DNA of 64,000 nt from CAVSWT01 sp963746735 (GTDB lineage: Bacteria; Bacteroidota; Ignavibacteria; Ignavibacteriales; Ignavibacteriaceae), in assembly GCA_963746735.1 (NCBI GenBank), contig CAVVCO010000024.1, forward strand, positions 65,141 through 129,140, written 5' to 3'. Within the stretch, counting starts at the first letter, position 1. Each line of letters starts with the position of its first letter. The notes beneath the pieces were generated by a model. It worked only from the letters and a program-made list of their open reading frames with translations, was not told the origin of the DNA and ran no database searches. Positions 52,044 through 61,025 of this stretch are shown here, in pieces. Made by a program: the position numbers and the translations under genes.

Positions 52044-54962
52044 ATGGCAAAAAAACACTTTCGTAGCTCTTTATTAATTTGGGTTCTATTACTCGTTTTT
52101 TTTACGACCTTTCCCACATCGCTTAAATCTTCAAAAATAAATTACTTTGGGATTTTTATGAAAAAAAATCTTTCAAATGCCAAGAGTACTGAAAACCCAC
52201 TATTTCAACTAACTAGTACCGAAGAAAATTGGGTAGAAGAAAAATTAGATCAAATGAGTACTTATGAAAAATGTGCTCAAATGGTTATGCCCTGGGTTAC
52301 CGGAGAATATTTTGCCGAAGATTCAAAAGAGTATAAAAGGATAAAACATTTAGTTGAAGATGTGAAAGTCGGCGGATTAATTTTCTTTAAAGGAAATATT
52401 CTTAATGAAGCATCTTTAATTAATAAGATGCAAAAACTAGCTGATGTTCCTTTATTAATCTCTTCTGATTTTGAACGCGGCCTTGGTATGCGTTTAACTG
52501 ATGGACTTGATTTCCCCTACAACATGGCATTGGCAGCAACCGGCAATACTCATCTTGCTTATGAAATGGGAAAAATTGTTTCAATTGAAAGCCGTGCTTT
52601 AGGAGTTCAACAAAACTATGCCCCTGTTGCCGATGTAAATAATAATCCTTTAAATCCAATTATTAACATACGTTCGTACTCAGAGGACAAGGATGTTGTA
52701 TCCAGTTTTACTTCAGCATTTGTAAGAGGTGAATCGGAAGAAAGAGTTTTATCTACTGCAAAACATTTCCCGGGACATGGAAATACAGAAATTGATTCGC
52801 ATAGCGATATGCCGAAAATAGCGGTTGACCAATATAACCTTGCTAATATTGAACTAGCACCTTTTGCAGCTGCAATAAATGCTGGAGTAAAATCCGTAAT
52901 GATTGGACACTTATATGTTCCAGCACTAGATCCCAGCGGTGTTCCGGCGACTTTATCCAAAAGAATTGTGACAGATCTTTTAAAAGATGAAATGGGTTTC
53001 AAAGGCTTAGTTGTTACAGATGCAATGAATATGAATGCAATTACAAAATATTATTCTGTAGCCGAAGCAACTGTAAAAGCAGTGAAAGCCGGGAATGATT
53101 TAATTTTAATGCCGCCTGATGAAGAGATTGCAATAAATTCTATATACGAGGCAGTAGAGAATAATCAAATTAGCATAGATAGAATAAACGAAAGTGTAAA
53201 GAAAATTCTAACCGCAAAAAAGTGGCTTCAAATTGATAGGAATAAATTTTCTGATCTGGATAACCTAAATAAAATTATAGGCATTGAGTCGCATATAAAG
53301 CTGGCAAAAGAAATTGCGGCTAAATCTATAACACTTGTAAAAAATGAAGAAAAAATAATTCCGGTTGATCCTGCCCAGGTTCATAGAACTGCTTGTATCT
53401 CAATCACTGAAAGTGATAATAATGAATCTGAGAAAATTTTTGAGAATGAAATTGAAAACAAGTTTACTAATCTTCAAAGGATATTTTTAACTAAAAGAAG
53501 TAAAAAGAAAGATTACCGCAGAGCATTCAATATTGCTAAAAATTCAAATTTGATTTTAATTCCTTCTTATGTGAGAGTAAAAGCTTATGAAGGGACTGTA
53601 AGTTTGTCTGAAACAAATACCGAATTCATTAAAAAAATTCTTAAACTTAAAATACCTTCTGTTGTAATTAGTTTTGGTAACCCATATCTGCTTTCACTTT
53701 TTCCTGAAGCATCTACATACTTATGCGCTTATGGCGATGTTCCGGTTTCCCAAGAAGCTATGGCTGAAGCAATTGTTGGTGAAAATAAAATTCAAGGACG
53801 GCTCCCTATTTCAATTCCAAATACTGATTATATAGTTGGTGACGGGATAAAAGTTGAAAGCTCAACTTTAAAATATGTTGCAGGTGGAGAAGATTTAAAT
53901 TATAATTTTGCACCTGTTGAAGTTGCCGTGAATCAGGCTATTGATAATAAAATTTTTCCCGGTGGGGTTTTATTAATCGGCAAAGAAGGAAAAGTAATTT
54001 ATGAGAAAGCTTTCGGTAATTTTACTTTTGAAAAATCATCAACCTTAATGTCAACAAATGCAATATTTGACCTTGGCTCTGTTTCCAGCGCTGTAAGTAC
54101 AACTACTGCTGCAATGATTTTGAGTGATAAGGGAGATCTTAATTTAAATAAAAATGTAGCGGATTATTTACCTGAATTTGGAAACAATGGGAAAGAAAAA
54201 ATCAAAGTAAAAAATTTGATTCAGCAAAATTCAGGATTGATTGACGAAAGAGATTATTTTGCACTTCATAAAAGCAAGGAAGAACTTCTTGATTCAATTA
54301 TGAATGAAAAACTTGCCTATGACACAGAATCAAAAATAGTCTATAGTGATGTAAATATGATTGTTCTGCAGCAAGTGGTTGAAAAAATTGCCGGTGAAAA
54401 ACTTGAGGAATTGTTAAAAGAGAAAATTTTTAAGCCCTTAAAAATGTACCGCACAATGTATAATCCTCCAAGAGAATTATATTACTATTGCCCGCCAACG
54501 AGTGATAACTTTGTCTCAAAGAAAAGAAACAAAGGCGTAGCTTACGACGGCAATACTTTTTTACTTGATGGAATTTCCGGAAGCTCAGGGCTTTTTTCAA
54601 CCGCCCATGACCTTGCAATTTTTATACAGATGCTGATTCAAGATGGGGCTTACGGTGATCAACAATTTGTAAAATCTTCCACAGTAACAAAGTGGACAGG
54701 CGTACAATCTATTCTTGATTCATATGGTTTAGGATGGGAAACAAATCTAAATAAAAAATCATCTGCCGGTGAAATGTTTTCTGAAAATTCTTTCGGACAA
54801 ACAGGAAATACGGGATGTTCAATTTGGGCAGACAAAGATAAAAATGTTTTTGTGATTCTTCTTACAAACAGCATTTATTCTAATAAGAATAGCAATGATT
54901 TTGTTAATTTTGAACCTGAACTTCACAATAAAATTATTCAAACGATTTCAGAAAATTTATAA
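52044..54962 (+). CDS. NagZ-type GH3 beta-N-acetylglucosaminidase fused to an inactive-looking serine-hydrolase domain
   Basis: The 972-residue protein has a signal-type N-terminus (SSLLIWVLLLVFFTTFPTS). A GH3 TIM barrel (about 60-395) carries the NagZ signature KHFPGHGNTEIDSHSDMP and nucleophile Asp in VVTDAMNMNA. A GH3 C-terminal region follows (about 410-590). The last 350 residues are a beta-lactamase-family domain close to the preceding gene's product. In that domain SxxK is Ser679-Val-Ser-Ser682 and HTG is Gln919-Thr-Gly. Loss of the general-base lysine predicts no hydrolase activity, and the domain may bind peptidoglycan. The product should release GlcNAc from wall fragments outside the inner membrane. 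Confidence 0.9.
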   Translation: MAKKHFRSSLLIWVLLLVFFTTFPTSLKSSKINYFGIFMKKNLSNAKSTENPLFQLTSTEENWVEEKLDQMSTYEKCAQMVMPWVTGEYFAEDSKEYKRIKHLVEDVKVGGLIFFKGNILNEASLINKMQKLADVPLLISSDFERGLGMRLTDGLDFPYNMALAATGNTHLAYEMGKIVSIESRALGVQQNYAPVADVNNNPLNPIINIRSYSEDKDVVSSFTSAFVRGESEERVLSTAKHFPGHGNTEIDSHSDMPKIAVDQYNLANIELAPFAAAINAGVKSVMIGHLYVPALDPSGVPATLSKRIVTDLLKDEMGFKGLVVTDAMNMNAITKYYSVAEATVKAVKAGNDLILMPPDEEIAINSIYEAVENNQISIDRINESVKKILTAKKWLQIDRNKFSDLDNLNKIIGIESHIKLAKEIAAKSITLVKNEEKIIPVDPAQVHRTACISITESDNNESEKIFENEIENKFTNLQRIFLTKRSKKKDYRRAFNIAKNSNLILIPSYVRVKAYEGTVSLSETNTEFIKKILKLKIPSVVISFGNPYLLSLFPEASTYLCAYGDVPVSQEAMAEAIVGENKIQGRLPISIPNTDYIVGDGIKVESSTLKYVAGGEDLNYNFAPVEVAVNQAIDNKIFPGGVLLIGKEGKVIYEKAFGNFTFEKSSTLMSTNAIFDLGSVSSAVSTTTAAMILSDKGDLNLNKNVADYLPEFGNNGKEKIKVKNLIQQNSGLIDERDYFALHKSKEELLDSIMNEKLAYDTESKIVYSDVNMIVLQQVVEKIAGEKLEELLKEKIFKPLKMYRTMYNPPRELYYYCPPTSDNFVSKKRNKGVAYDGNTFLLDGISGSSGLFSTAHDLAIFIQMLIQDGAYGDQQFVKSSTVTKWTGVQSILDSYGLGWETNLNKKSSAGEMFSENSFGQTGNTGCSIWADKDKNVFVILLTNSIYSNKNSNDFVNFEPELHNKIIQTISENL

Positions 54963-54970
54963 TAAATAAT

Positions 54971-55273
54971 ATGAAACATTTTGTAATCTCCATTACTTAT
55001 ACTGCACCAATAGAAAAAATAGAGGAAATCCGACCAAGCCACAGAAGCTTTTTACAAATTGGATATGATATAGGCTTTATTTTATGTTCCGGTCCGCGCA
55101 ACCCGATGACAGGTGGAATTGTAATTGCTCGTGCTGAATCCAAAGAAGAAATAGAATTACTATTTCAAAAAGATCCTTATCAGATAAATAAATTAGCAGA
55201 CTACGAATTCATAGAGTTCAATCCAGTCAAACACCAAGAATTTTTATCCGATTGGATAAATAAAGAAATGTGA
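54971..55273 (+). CDS. YciI-family protein
   Basis: The 100-residue single-domain protein has the ferredoxin-like YciI fold pattern: ISITYTAPIEKIEEIRPSHR with the family histidine, SGPRNPMTGGIVIARAESKEE in the middle, and a LFQKDPYQINKLADYEF helix. YciI-like proteins are small enzymes or accessory factors of mostly unknown function. It begins 8 nt after the NagZ-type gene, so it may be co-transcribed without a shared role. Confidence 0.88.
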   Translation: MKHFVISITYTAPIEKIEEIRPSHRSFLQIGYDIGFILCSGPRNPMTGGIVIARAESKEEIELLFQKDPYQINKLADYEFIEFNPVKHQEFLSDWINKEM

Positions 55274-55394
55274 TTTTACTTCATGATTATCACATTTAAA
55301 CTTTCAAAAGCTGATCTTCAATTTATATAATTCTTTTTATTTGTATTTTTAATAATACAATTATTTTAAGCAATACAATTAAATCGAAATCGTC

Positions 55395-55589
55395 ATGCCA
55401 TTAAAAAAATCAAACAATAAAATGATTGCCGGCGTTTGCGGCGGTATAGCTGAGTGGCTTCACTGGGATCCAACCTTAGTTAGAATTGGTTATGTTCTGC
55501 TTTCAGTATTAAGCGCAGCATTTCCAGGTATATTGGTTTATATAATTTTATGGGCAATAATACCTCCCGCAGATTCAAACGGTTTGTAA
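55395..55589 (+). CDS. PspC-domain membrane protein
   Basis: The 64-residue protein is a single PspC domain: KSNNKMIAGVCGGIAEWLHW, then WDPTLVRIGYVLLSVL and one membrane helix (about 35-57) ending in a hydrophilic tail. PspC proteins take part in phage-shock-type membrane stress responses in other bacteria. No pspA or other partner is nearby, so the role here is open. No clear ribosome site is present. Confidence 0.9.
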   Translation: MPLKKSNNKMIAGVCGGIAEWLHWDPTLVRIGYVLLSVLSAAFPGILVYIILWAIIPPADSNGL

Positions 55590-55642
55590 TTATCATTCAA
55601 TTATTTGCTGTAAAGTTTTCCGTTGTTAAGAAAGGATGAAAT

Positions 55643-56785
55643 ATGATTTACAATAATTTTAAAAAAGCTTTTTTATTTTTTCTCCCTCTGATTGTTATAA
55701 CAATTTTTATTTCATGCAACTCTAATAACGGAGTTCCTTCAAGCCAAAGTGATGTTTCCGGAATCAGCCTTCCACCCGGATTTAAAATTGATATTTATAC
55801 CGATCAAGTCAAAGATGCCAGGGAAATGGCTCTAAGTGACAATGATATACTTTATGTCGGCACAAGAGGAACTGGGAAAGTCTATGCAGTAATTGACTCA
55901 AACAAGGATTACAAAGCCGATAAAGTTATCACAATTGCAAGCGGGTTGAATAGTCCGAATGGAGTCGCTTTGCGAGATGGAAATCTATATGTAGCTGAAA
56001 TAAATAAAGTTTCACGTTATGATAATATTGATGCTAACCTTGAACATGTACCCGCACCAGTTGTTGTTAACGACAGTTTTCCCAGCGATCAGCATCACGG
56101 AGCAAAGTTTATTGCATTTGGGCCGGATGGTAAACTGTATGTTCCAGTTGGTGCGCCATGCAACATTTGTAATAGAGATGACGATCCACGATATGCATCG
56201 ATTATGCGTATGAATCCAGATGGAAGTGATTTGGAAATATATGCTCGCGGTATTAGAAACACAGTAGGATTTGATTGGCAGCCAGGAACAAATGAACTTT
56301 GGTTTACAGATAATGGAAGAGATTTGATGGGTGACGATATACCAAGCGATGAATTGAATTGTGCTCCTCAAAAAGGATTACATTTTGGTTATCCTTTTGT
56401 TCATCAAGGTGATATACTTGATCCTGAATTTGGTCAAGGAAAAAATATAAATGATTACGTAAAACCTGTTCTAAAGCTGGGGCCGCATGTCGCTTCATTA
56501 GGAATGACATTTTATACCGGGAATATGTTTCCGCCGGAATATAAAAATCAAATATTTATTGCTGAGCATGGCTCGTGGAATCGGAGCCATAAAATCGGGT
56601 ACCGCGTTATGACGGTAAAGCTGGATGGAAATAAAGCTGTTGACTATGAACCTTTCGCCGAAGGCTGGTTGAAAGGCGAAAATGTTTCCGGAAGGCCTGT
56701 CGATGTTTTAGTAATGCATGATGGATCTTTATTAGTTTCCGATGATTTTAATGGTGTTATTTACAGAATTTCTTACAATAATTAA
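55643..56785 (+). CDS. Lipoprotein of the PQQ-type glucose/sorbosone dehydrogenase family
   Basis: The 380-residue lipoprotein (lipobox TIFISCNS) has a six-bladed beta-propeller: LPPGFKIDIYTDQVKDAREM, GLNSPNGVALRDGNLYVAE, DGKLYVPVGAPCNICN, RNTVGFDWQPGTNELWFTDNG and the final GSLLVSDDFNGVIYRI. This matches PQQ-dependent soluble glucose or L-sorbosone dehydrogenases. Members oxidise sugars or aldoses in the periplasm with bound PQQ and calcium; substrate and cofactor use here are not confirmed. AAAGGATGA precedes the ATG. A short hairpin (56794-56813) marks its 3' end. Confidence 0.85.
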   Translation: MIYNNFKKAFLFFLPLIVITIFISCNSNNGVPSSQSDVSGISLPPGFKIDIYTDQVKDAREMALSDNDILYVGTRGTGKVYAVIDSNKDYKADKVITIASGLNSPNGVALRDGNLYVAEINKVSRYDNIDANLEHVPAPVVVNDSFPSDQHHGAKFIAFGPDGKLYVPVGAPCNICNRDDDPRYASIMRMNPDGSDLEIYARGIRNTVGFDWQPGTNELWFTDNGRDLMGDDIPSDELNCAPQKGLHFGYPFVHQGDILDPEFGQGKNINDYVKPVLKLGPHVASLGMTFYTGNMFPPEYKNQIFIAEHGSWNRSHKIGYRVMTVKLDGNKAVDYEPFAEGWLKGENVSGRPVDVLVMHDGSLLVSDDFNGVIYRISYNN

Positions 56786-56793
56786 TTTTGTAG

Positions 56794-56813
56794 GAACTTC
56801 ATTTATGAAGTTC
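56794..56813 (+). terminator. Short hairpin terminator of the dehydrogenase gene
   Basis: GAACTTCAT and ATGAAGTTC form a 9-bp stem with a 2-nt loop and are followed by TTTATAA, 8 nt past the stop. A near-identical hairpin lies at 56866-56885. Confidence 0.6.
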
Positions 56814-56865
56814 TTTATAACATTGTTAACAAAAGAAATATAGAGGAAATAACCGAATTATTTTT

Positions 56866-56885
56866 GAATTTCATAAATGAAATTC
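56866..56885. repeat. Second copy of the GAANTTCAT hairpin
   Basis: GAATTTCAT and ATGAAATTC form a 9-bp stem with a 2-nt loop, the same shape as the hairpin at 56794-56813 with compensating base changes. It ends 11 nt before the 3' end of the minus-strand GIY-YIG gene. It may be that gene's terminator or a small dispersed repeat. Confidence 0.5.
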
Positions 56886-56895
56886 TTACACTTTT

Positions 56896-57258
56896 TTATT
56901 TCTGAATTTTTCTTTTATGATATCCTCTTTCATCATAAGGCTGAAGTTTTTCCAGCCACATTTCTTCAAGTACTTTTAACTCCTCCTTATAATCATAGCT
57001 TAAATCTTCCTTCGGTTCCAAACGATCAATTACTTCAAAAGAAAATTTTTCTTCACCTAATTTATTATAATCTTTTTGAAGCTCTTCATTCATAAAAGTT
57101 CCCATCTTCAATTGAAATTTAACGCTGTTTAAGTTACCCGGTAAATTTTTGCCTTTTTCAATGAATATCTTTCCATTCACCAAATTTTTAATTTGATAAA
57201 TTCCCATGGGAGTTAATGATTGTTTGTATTGTTTTTTTAACTCTTTTTTATCAAGCAT
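56896..57258 (-). CDS. GIY-YIG-like small protein with degenerate second motif
   Basis: The 120-residue protein has the first motif GIYQIKN followed by GKIFIEKG where YIG would stand. It then has a helical stretch ending LEEMWLEKLQPYDERGYHK. The pattern matches short stand-alone GIY-YIG proteins of Firmicutes and Bacteroidota. The Tyr-Ile-Gly to Phe-Ile-Glu change removes one catalytic tyrosine, so nuclease activity is doubtful. It lies alone between the dehydrogenase and the M13 peptidase, on the opposite strand to both. Confidence 0.8.
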   Translation of the reverse strand: MLDKKELKKQYKQSLTPMGIYQIKNLVNGKIFIEKGKNLPGNLNSVKFQLKMGTFMNEELQKDYNKLGEEKFSFEVIDRLEPKEDLSYDYKEELKVLEEMWLEKLQPYDERGYHKRKIQK

Positions 57259-57424
57259 ATCATTTCCTTATAAATACATATTAAATTACGAATCTTTTCT
57301 CCTATTCATGCGTCTAAATATTTCCCAATATAAAAATTATTACACTGAATTTCTGGTTTTTAAATAATCAAAAAATGTAAATATTTTATGTTTAATCATT
57401 TCTAATAATTAAAAAAGGTAAATC

Positions 57425-59467
57425 ATGTTCAAAGGAACCATATTACTCATGTTTATTTTTAGTACTTCATTTGTTTTTTTTTCGTGTTCACAAAAAAATT
57501 CGGAGGTGAAAGATAAAGGATTGGATTTAACAAACATTGACTCTACTGTGAGTCCCGCAAAAGATTTTTATGATTATGCTGTTGGTAACTGGGTAAAAAA
57601 TAATAAGATACCAGATGAGTATAGCCGCTGGGGCAGCTTTGAACTTTTAGCTGAACAAAATTACAAAGTGCTTCATAATATTTTAGATTCCGCTGCAAAT
57701 AACAAAGAGGCTAAACCAAGCAGCAATATTTATAAAGTTGGAATGTTTTATTCCTTAGGAATGGATACAGTAAAAATTGAAAAGCAAGGTTATTCTACCA
57801 TAAAAGATGAACTTGATCTGGTTGATGCAGTTAAAAATAAAGACGACTTATATAAGGAACTAGCTCATATTCATTTAAATGTTGGTGCTCCATTTTTTAA
57901 TTTCGGCTCAACTCCAGATGAGAAAAATAGTGATATGACTATAACCGGTTTAGGTCAGGGCGGATTAGGTTTGCCTGATAAAGATTACTATTTGAAAAAT
58001 GATGCTCACTCAAAAGAAGTAAGGCTAAAATACCATCAGCACATAACCAATATGTTTAAGCTGATTGGTTATACAGAAGCTGATGCTAAAAAGTCAGCAG
58101 ACGAAATTATGAAAATTGAAACAGAACTAGCTAAAGCTTCAAGATCAAGAGTTGAATTAAGAAATCCGGAAAAGAATTATAATAAAATGAAACTTTCCGG
58201 TTTGGAAAAAGTAGCGTCTCAATTTGATTGGCCGGTTTTCTTTAAGTTAGTTAATCTGCCGGATCCCGGAGAAATTGATTGTGGTCAACCTGAATTTTTT
58301 GCAGCCGTTGGAAAAGTAGTTAGTAAAACTCCAATTGAAGATTTAAAAACTTATTTGAAATGGAATGTATTAAGAGGATTAGCTCCCTATTTAAGCAGCG
58401 ATTTTGTCAATGAAAGATTTGATTTCTATAATAAATTCTTAAACGGATCAAAAGCTATGGAACCGAGATGGAAAAGAGTTATGAAGTCAGTCAATGGTTC
58501 TTTAGGCGAAGCGCTTGGTGAAATGTACGTTAAAGAAACTTTTCCGCCGAAAGCAAAAGCTAGAGCAAAAAAGATTGTTAGTACACTTCTTGAAGCAATG
58601 AAAGAACGCATTCAAAATGTTGATTGGATGAGTGACACAACTAAACAGAAAGCACTTGAAAAGCTTTCAAAGCTTGGTGTAAAAATCGGATATCCTGATA
58701 AATGGAAAGATTATTCGAAACTTGATATTCAAAATGATTCTTATGTTCAGAATGGAATCAGAGCAGCTCATTTTGAATTTCAACGTGACCTAGCAAAAAT
58801 TGGTAAGCCTGTCGATAAAACCGAGTGGCACATGACTCCACAAACTGTTAATGCTTACTACAACCCGGTAAATAATGAGATTGTATTTCCTGCCGCCATT
58901 TTACAGCCTCCATTCTTTAATCAAAATGCAGATGACGCTGTTAACTATGGTGCTATGGGTGCTATAATCGGACATGAAATTACTCATGGGTTTGATGACC
59001 AAGGCAGACATTATGATGCTAATGGAAATCTAACTGATTGGTGGACGAAAGAAGATGCAGAAAAATTCAATAAACGTGCTGATGTTTTAGTTAAACAATT
59101 TGACAGCTACACCCCGGTTGATACAATGCATATAAATGGAAGATTAACTTTGGGAGAAAATATTGCCGATCTTGGCGGACTCACAGTTTCATTTACAGCA
59201 TTCAAAAAGACAAAAGAGTATAAAGAAAATAAAAAGATAGATGGCTTCACTCCGGCTCAAAGATTTTTCTTGTCGTGGGCCCAAGCTTGGAGAAATAATA
59301 TCCGAGATAAAGATCTAATGCTAAGATTAAAAACAGATCCTCATTCTCCAAATAAACTAAGAGTTAACGGGCCATTAAGTAATTTGTCAGCATTCTGGGC
59401 AGCATTCAATGTAAAAGAAGGAGACCCGATGAGAAGGCCTGATAGCGAAGTTGTAAAAATTTGGTAG
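57425..59467 (+). CDS. M13-family zinc metallopeptidase (neprilysin/PepO-like) lipoprotein
   Basis: The 680-residue lipoprotein (lipobox FVFFSCSQ) has a long N-terminal helical M13 region (about 35-420) and a catalytic domain. Zinc is held by IIGHEITHGFDD, with the third ligand in GENIADLGG. NAYYNP and the C-terminal Arg-rich substrate-binding segment are conserved. M13 peptidases cleave short peptides. Bacterial lipoprotein forms act at the cell envelope, perhaps in peptide uptake. A strong terminator (59489-59522) follows the stop. Confidence 0.93.
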   Translation: MFKGTILLMFIFSTSFVFFSCSQKNSEVKDKGLDLTNIDSTVSPAKDFYDYAVGNWVKNNKIPDEYSRWGSFELLAEQNYKVLHNILDSAANNKEAKPSSNIYKVGMFYSLGMDTVKIEKQGYSTIKDELDLVDAVKNKDDLYKELAHIHLNVGAPFFNFGSTPDEKNSDMTITGLGQGGLGLPDKDYYLKNDAHSKEVRLKYHQHITNMFKLIGYTEADAKKSADEIMKIETELAKASRSRVELRNPEKNYNKMKLSGLEKVASQFDWPVFFKLVNLPDPGEIDCGQPEFFAAVGKVVSKTPIEDLKTYLKWNVLRGLAPYLSSDFVNERFDFYNKFLNGSKAMEPRWKRVMKSVNGSLGEALGEMYVKETFPPKAKARAKKIVSTLLEAMKERIQNVDWMSDTTKQKALEKLSKLGVKIGYPDKWKDYSKLDIQNDSYVQNGIRAAHFEFQRDLAKIGKPVDKTEWHMTPQTVNAYYNPVNNEIVFPAAILQPPFFNQNADDAVNYGAMGAIIGHEITHGFDDQGRHYDANGNLTDWWTKEDAEKFNKRADVLVKQFDSYTPVDTMHINGRLTLGENIADLGGLTVSFTAFKKTKEYKENKKIDGFTPAQRFFLSWAQAWRNNIRDKDLMLRLKTDPHSPNKLRVNGPLSNLSAFWAAFNVKEGDPMRRPDSEVVKIW

Positions 59468-59488
59468 TGAAAATTTAACTCTAGGATT

Positions 59489-59522
59489 AAAAGCCTCCGA
59501 ATTCATTTTCGGAGGCTTTTTT
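59489..59522 (+). terminator. Terminator after the M13 peptidase gene
   Basis: A perfect 13-bp stem (AAAAGCCTCCGAA / TTCGGAGGCTTTT) with a 6-nt loop is followed by more T residues, 21 nt past the stop. It is a strong intrinsic terminator. Confidence 0.9.
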
Positions 59523-59652
59523 GTTAGAGATATGTTTCTATTAAAAAAACAGTTTCGTCACATCAAACGTCCTATTTATTACCAGCACTGAACATTACAT
59601 AAATATTTTATAGTTTAGTACTACTAAACTTTTGAATTTATTAATAATATTT

Positions 59653-60963
59653 ATGGACAATCTTCTCGCTGCCCGTTCCACAATGGCTTTGTCTCTCGGC
59701 TTTCACATTATCTTCGCCTGTATTGGTATGACAATGCCTTTCCTTATGGTAGTTTCACACTGGCTTTATTTAAAACGTAAAGATGAAATTTATTTGAAGC
59801 TTACAAAAACCTGGTCGAAAGGAGTTGCCATATTTTTTGCAATTGGGGCCGTGTCTGGTACTGCACTTTCCTTCGAACTTGGAATTTTATGGCCTGGATT
59901 TATGAAATATGCCGGAGCAATAATTGGAATGCCCTTTAGCTGGGAAGGAACAGCTTTTTTTGTTGAAGCAATTTGCATTGGTTTATTTCTTTACGGATGG
60001 GATAGGATGAATCCGTATGTGCATTGGTTTTCTGGTTTGATGGTTGGAATAACAGGAGTGCTTTCCGGGATTTTTGTAGTTACTGCAAATGCCTGGATGA
60101 ACGCACCAACCGGATTTGATTGGGTAAATGGACAAGCAATTAATATTGACCCATTTGCAGCAATGTTTAATCCTGCCTGGGTTAGCCAAACATCGCACAT
60201 GATAATTGCTGCTTTCGAAGCGACCGCATTTGCTGTTGCCGGGCTTCACGCATTTTTACTTTTAAGAGGGAAAAATATTGCAATTCATAAAATGGCAATG
60301 ATAATTGCTTTATCAATTGGAAGCATTGCAGCTATTATTCAGCCGCTTAGTGGGGACCATTCTGCTAAAGATGTCGCTAAAAGACAGCCGATTAAACTTG
60401 CAGCTATGGAAGGATTATTTCAAACTGAAAGCGGAGCAGGTTTAACCATTGGCGGGATTCCAAATGAAACTGAACGAACCACAAAATTCGGTTTTCAAAT
60501 ACCAAAAGGATTAAGCTTTTTAGCTTATGGAGATTTTAATGCCGAGGTAAAAGGATTAAATGATTTCCCAGAAGAAAATTGGCCTCCGGTTGCACCAACT
60601 CATATTGCTTTTCAAATTATGGTTGGATGCGGAACAATTTTAGCTTTAGCAGGAATTTTATTTTGGATCATCCGCTATAAATGGAAAGACGCGTTATTAA
60701 ATAAAAAGTTTTTAACTTTCATTGCTGTTATCGGTCCATTGGGTTTTGTAGCAGTTGAAGCCGGATGGATAGTTACTGAAGTCGGAAGGCAGCCATGGAT
60801 AATTTATAATATAATGAGAACAGCTCAGGCTGTTTCACCTGTTCCCGGACAAATTTTTCATTTTACACTTTTTGCAATTTCATATTTAGTCCTGTGCTTC
60901 GCTGCTTATTGGTTGATGAAACGGCAAATAATAAAATTGGATGAAGAAGAGTTTGTAAAATAG
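59653..60963 (+). CDS. cydA: Cytochrome bd quinol oxidase subunit I
   Basis: The 436-residue membrane protein has about nine helices and the bd-oxidase hallmarks: the heme b595 ligand histidine in LSLGFHIIF, the SWEGTAFFVEA segment with the proton-path acid, and GWIVTEVGRQPW. The Q-loop between helices VI and VII is short, as in Firmicutes/Bacteroidota forms. The enzyme reduces oxygen to water with high affinity using menaquinol. The ATG at 59653 is preferred over an in-frame TTG 21 nt upstream. It pairs with cydB 62 nt downstream. Confidence 0.95.
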   Translation: MDNLLAARSTMALSLGFHIIFACIGMTMPFLMVVSHWLYLKRKDEIYLKLTKTWSKGVAIFFAIGAVSGTALSFELGILWPGFMKYAGAIIGMPFSWEGTAFFVEAICIGLFLYGWDRMNPYVHWFSGLMVGITGVLSGIFVVTANAWMNAPTGFDWVNGQAINIDPFAAMFNPAWVSQTSHMIIAAFEATAFAVAGLHAFLLLRGKNIAIHKMAMIIALSIGSIAAIIQPLSGDHSAKDVAKRQPIKLAAMEGLFQTESGAGLTIGGIPNETERTTKFGFQIPKGLSFLAYGDFNAEVKGLNDFPEENWPPVAPTHIAFQIMVGCGTILALAGILFWIIRYKWKDALLNKKFLTFIAVIGPLGFVAVEAGWIVTEVGRQPWIIYNIMRTAQAVSPVPGQIFHFTLFAISYLVLCFAAYWLMKRQIIKLDEEEFVK

Positions 60964-61025
60964 TTAGATAAAACCTCCGAGGTTTAAATTTAAATATTTT
61001 GATTTTTTAATTTTGACTTAACACC

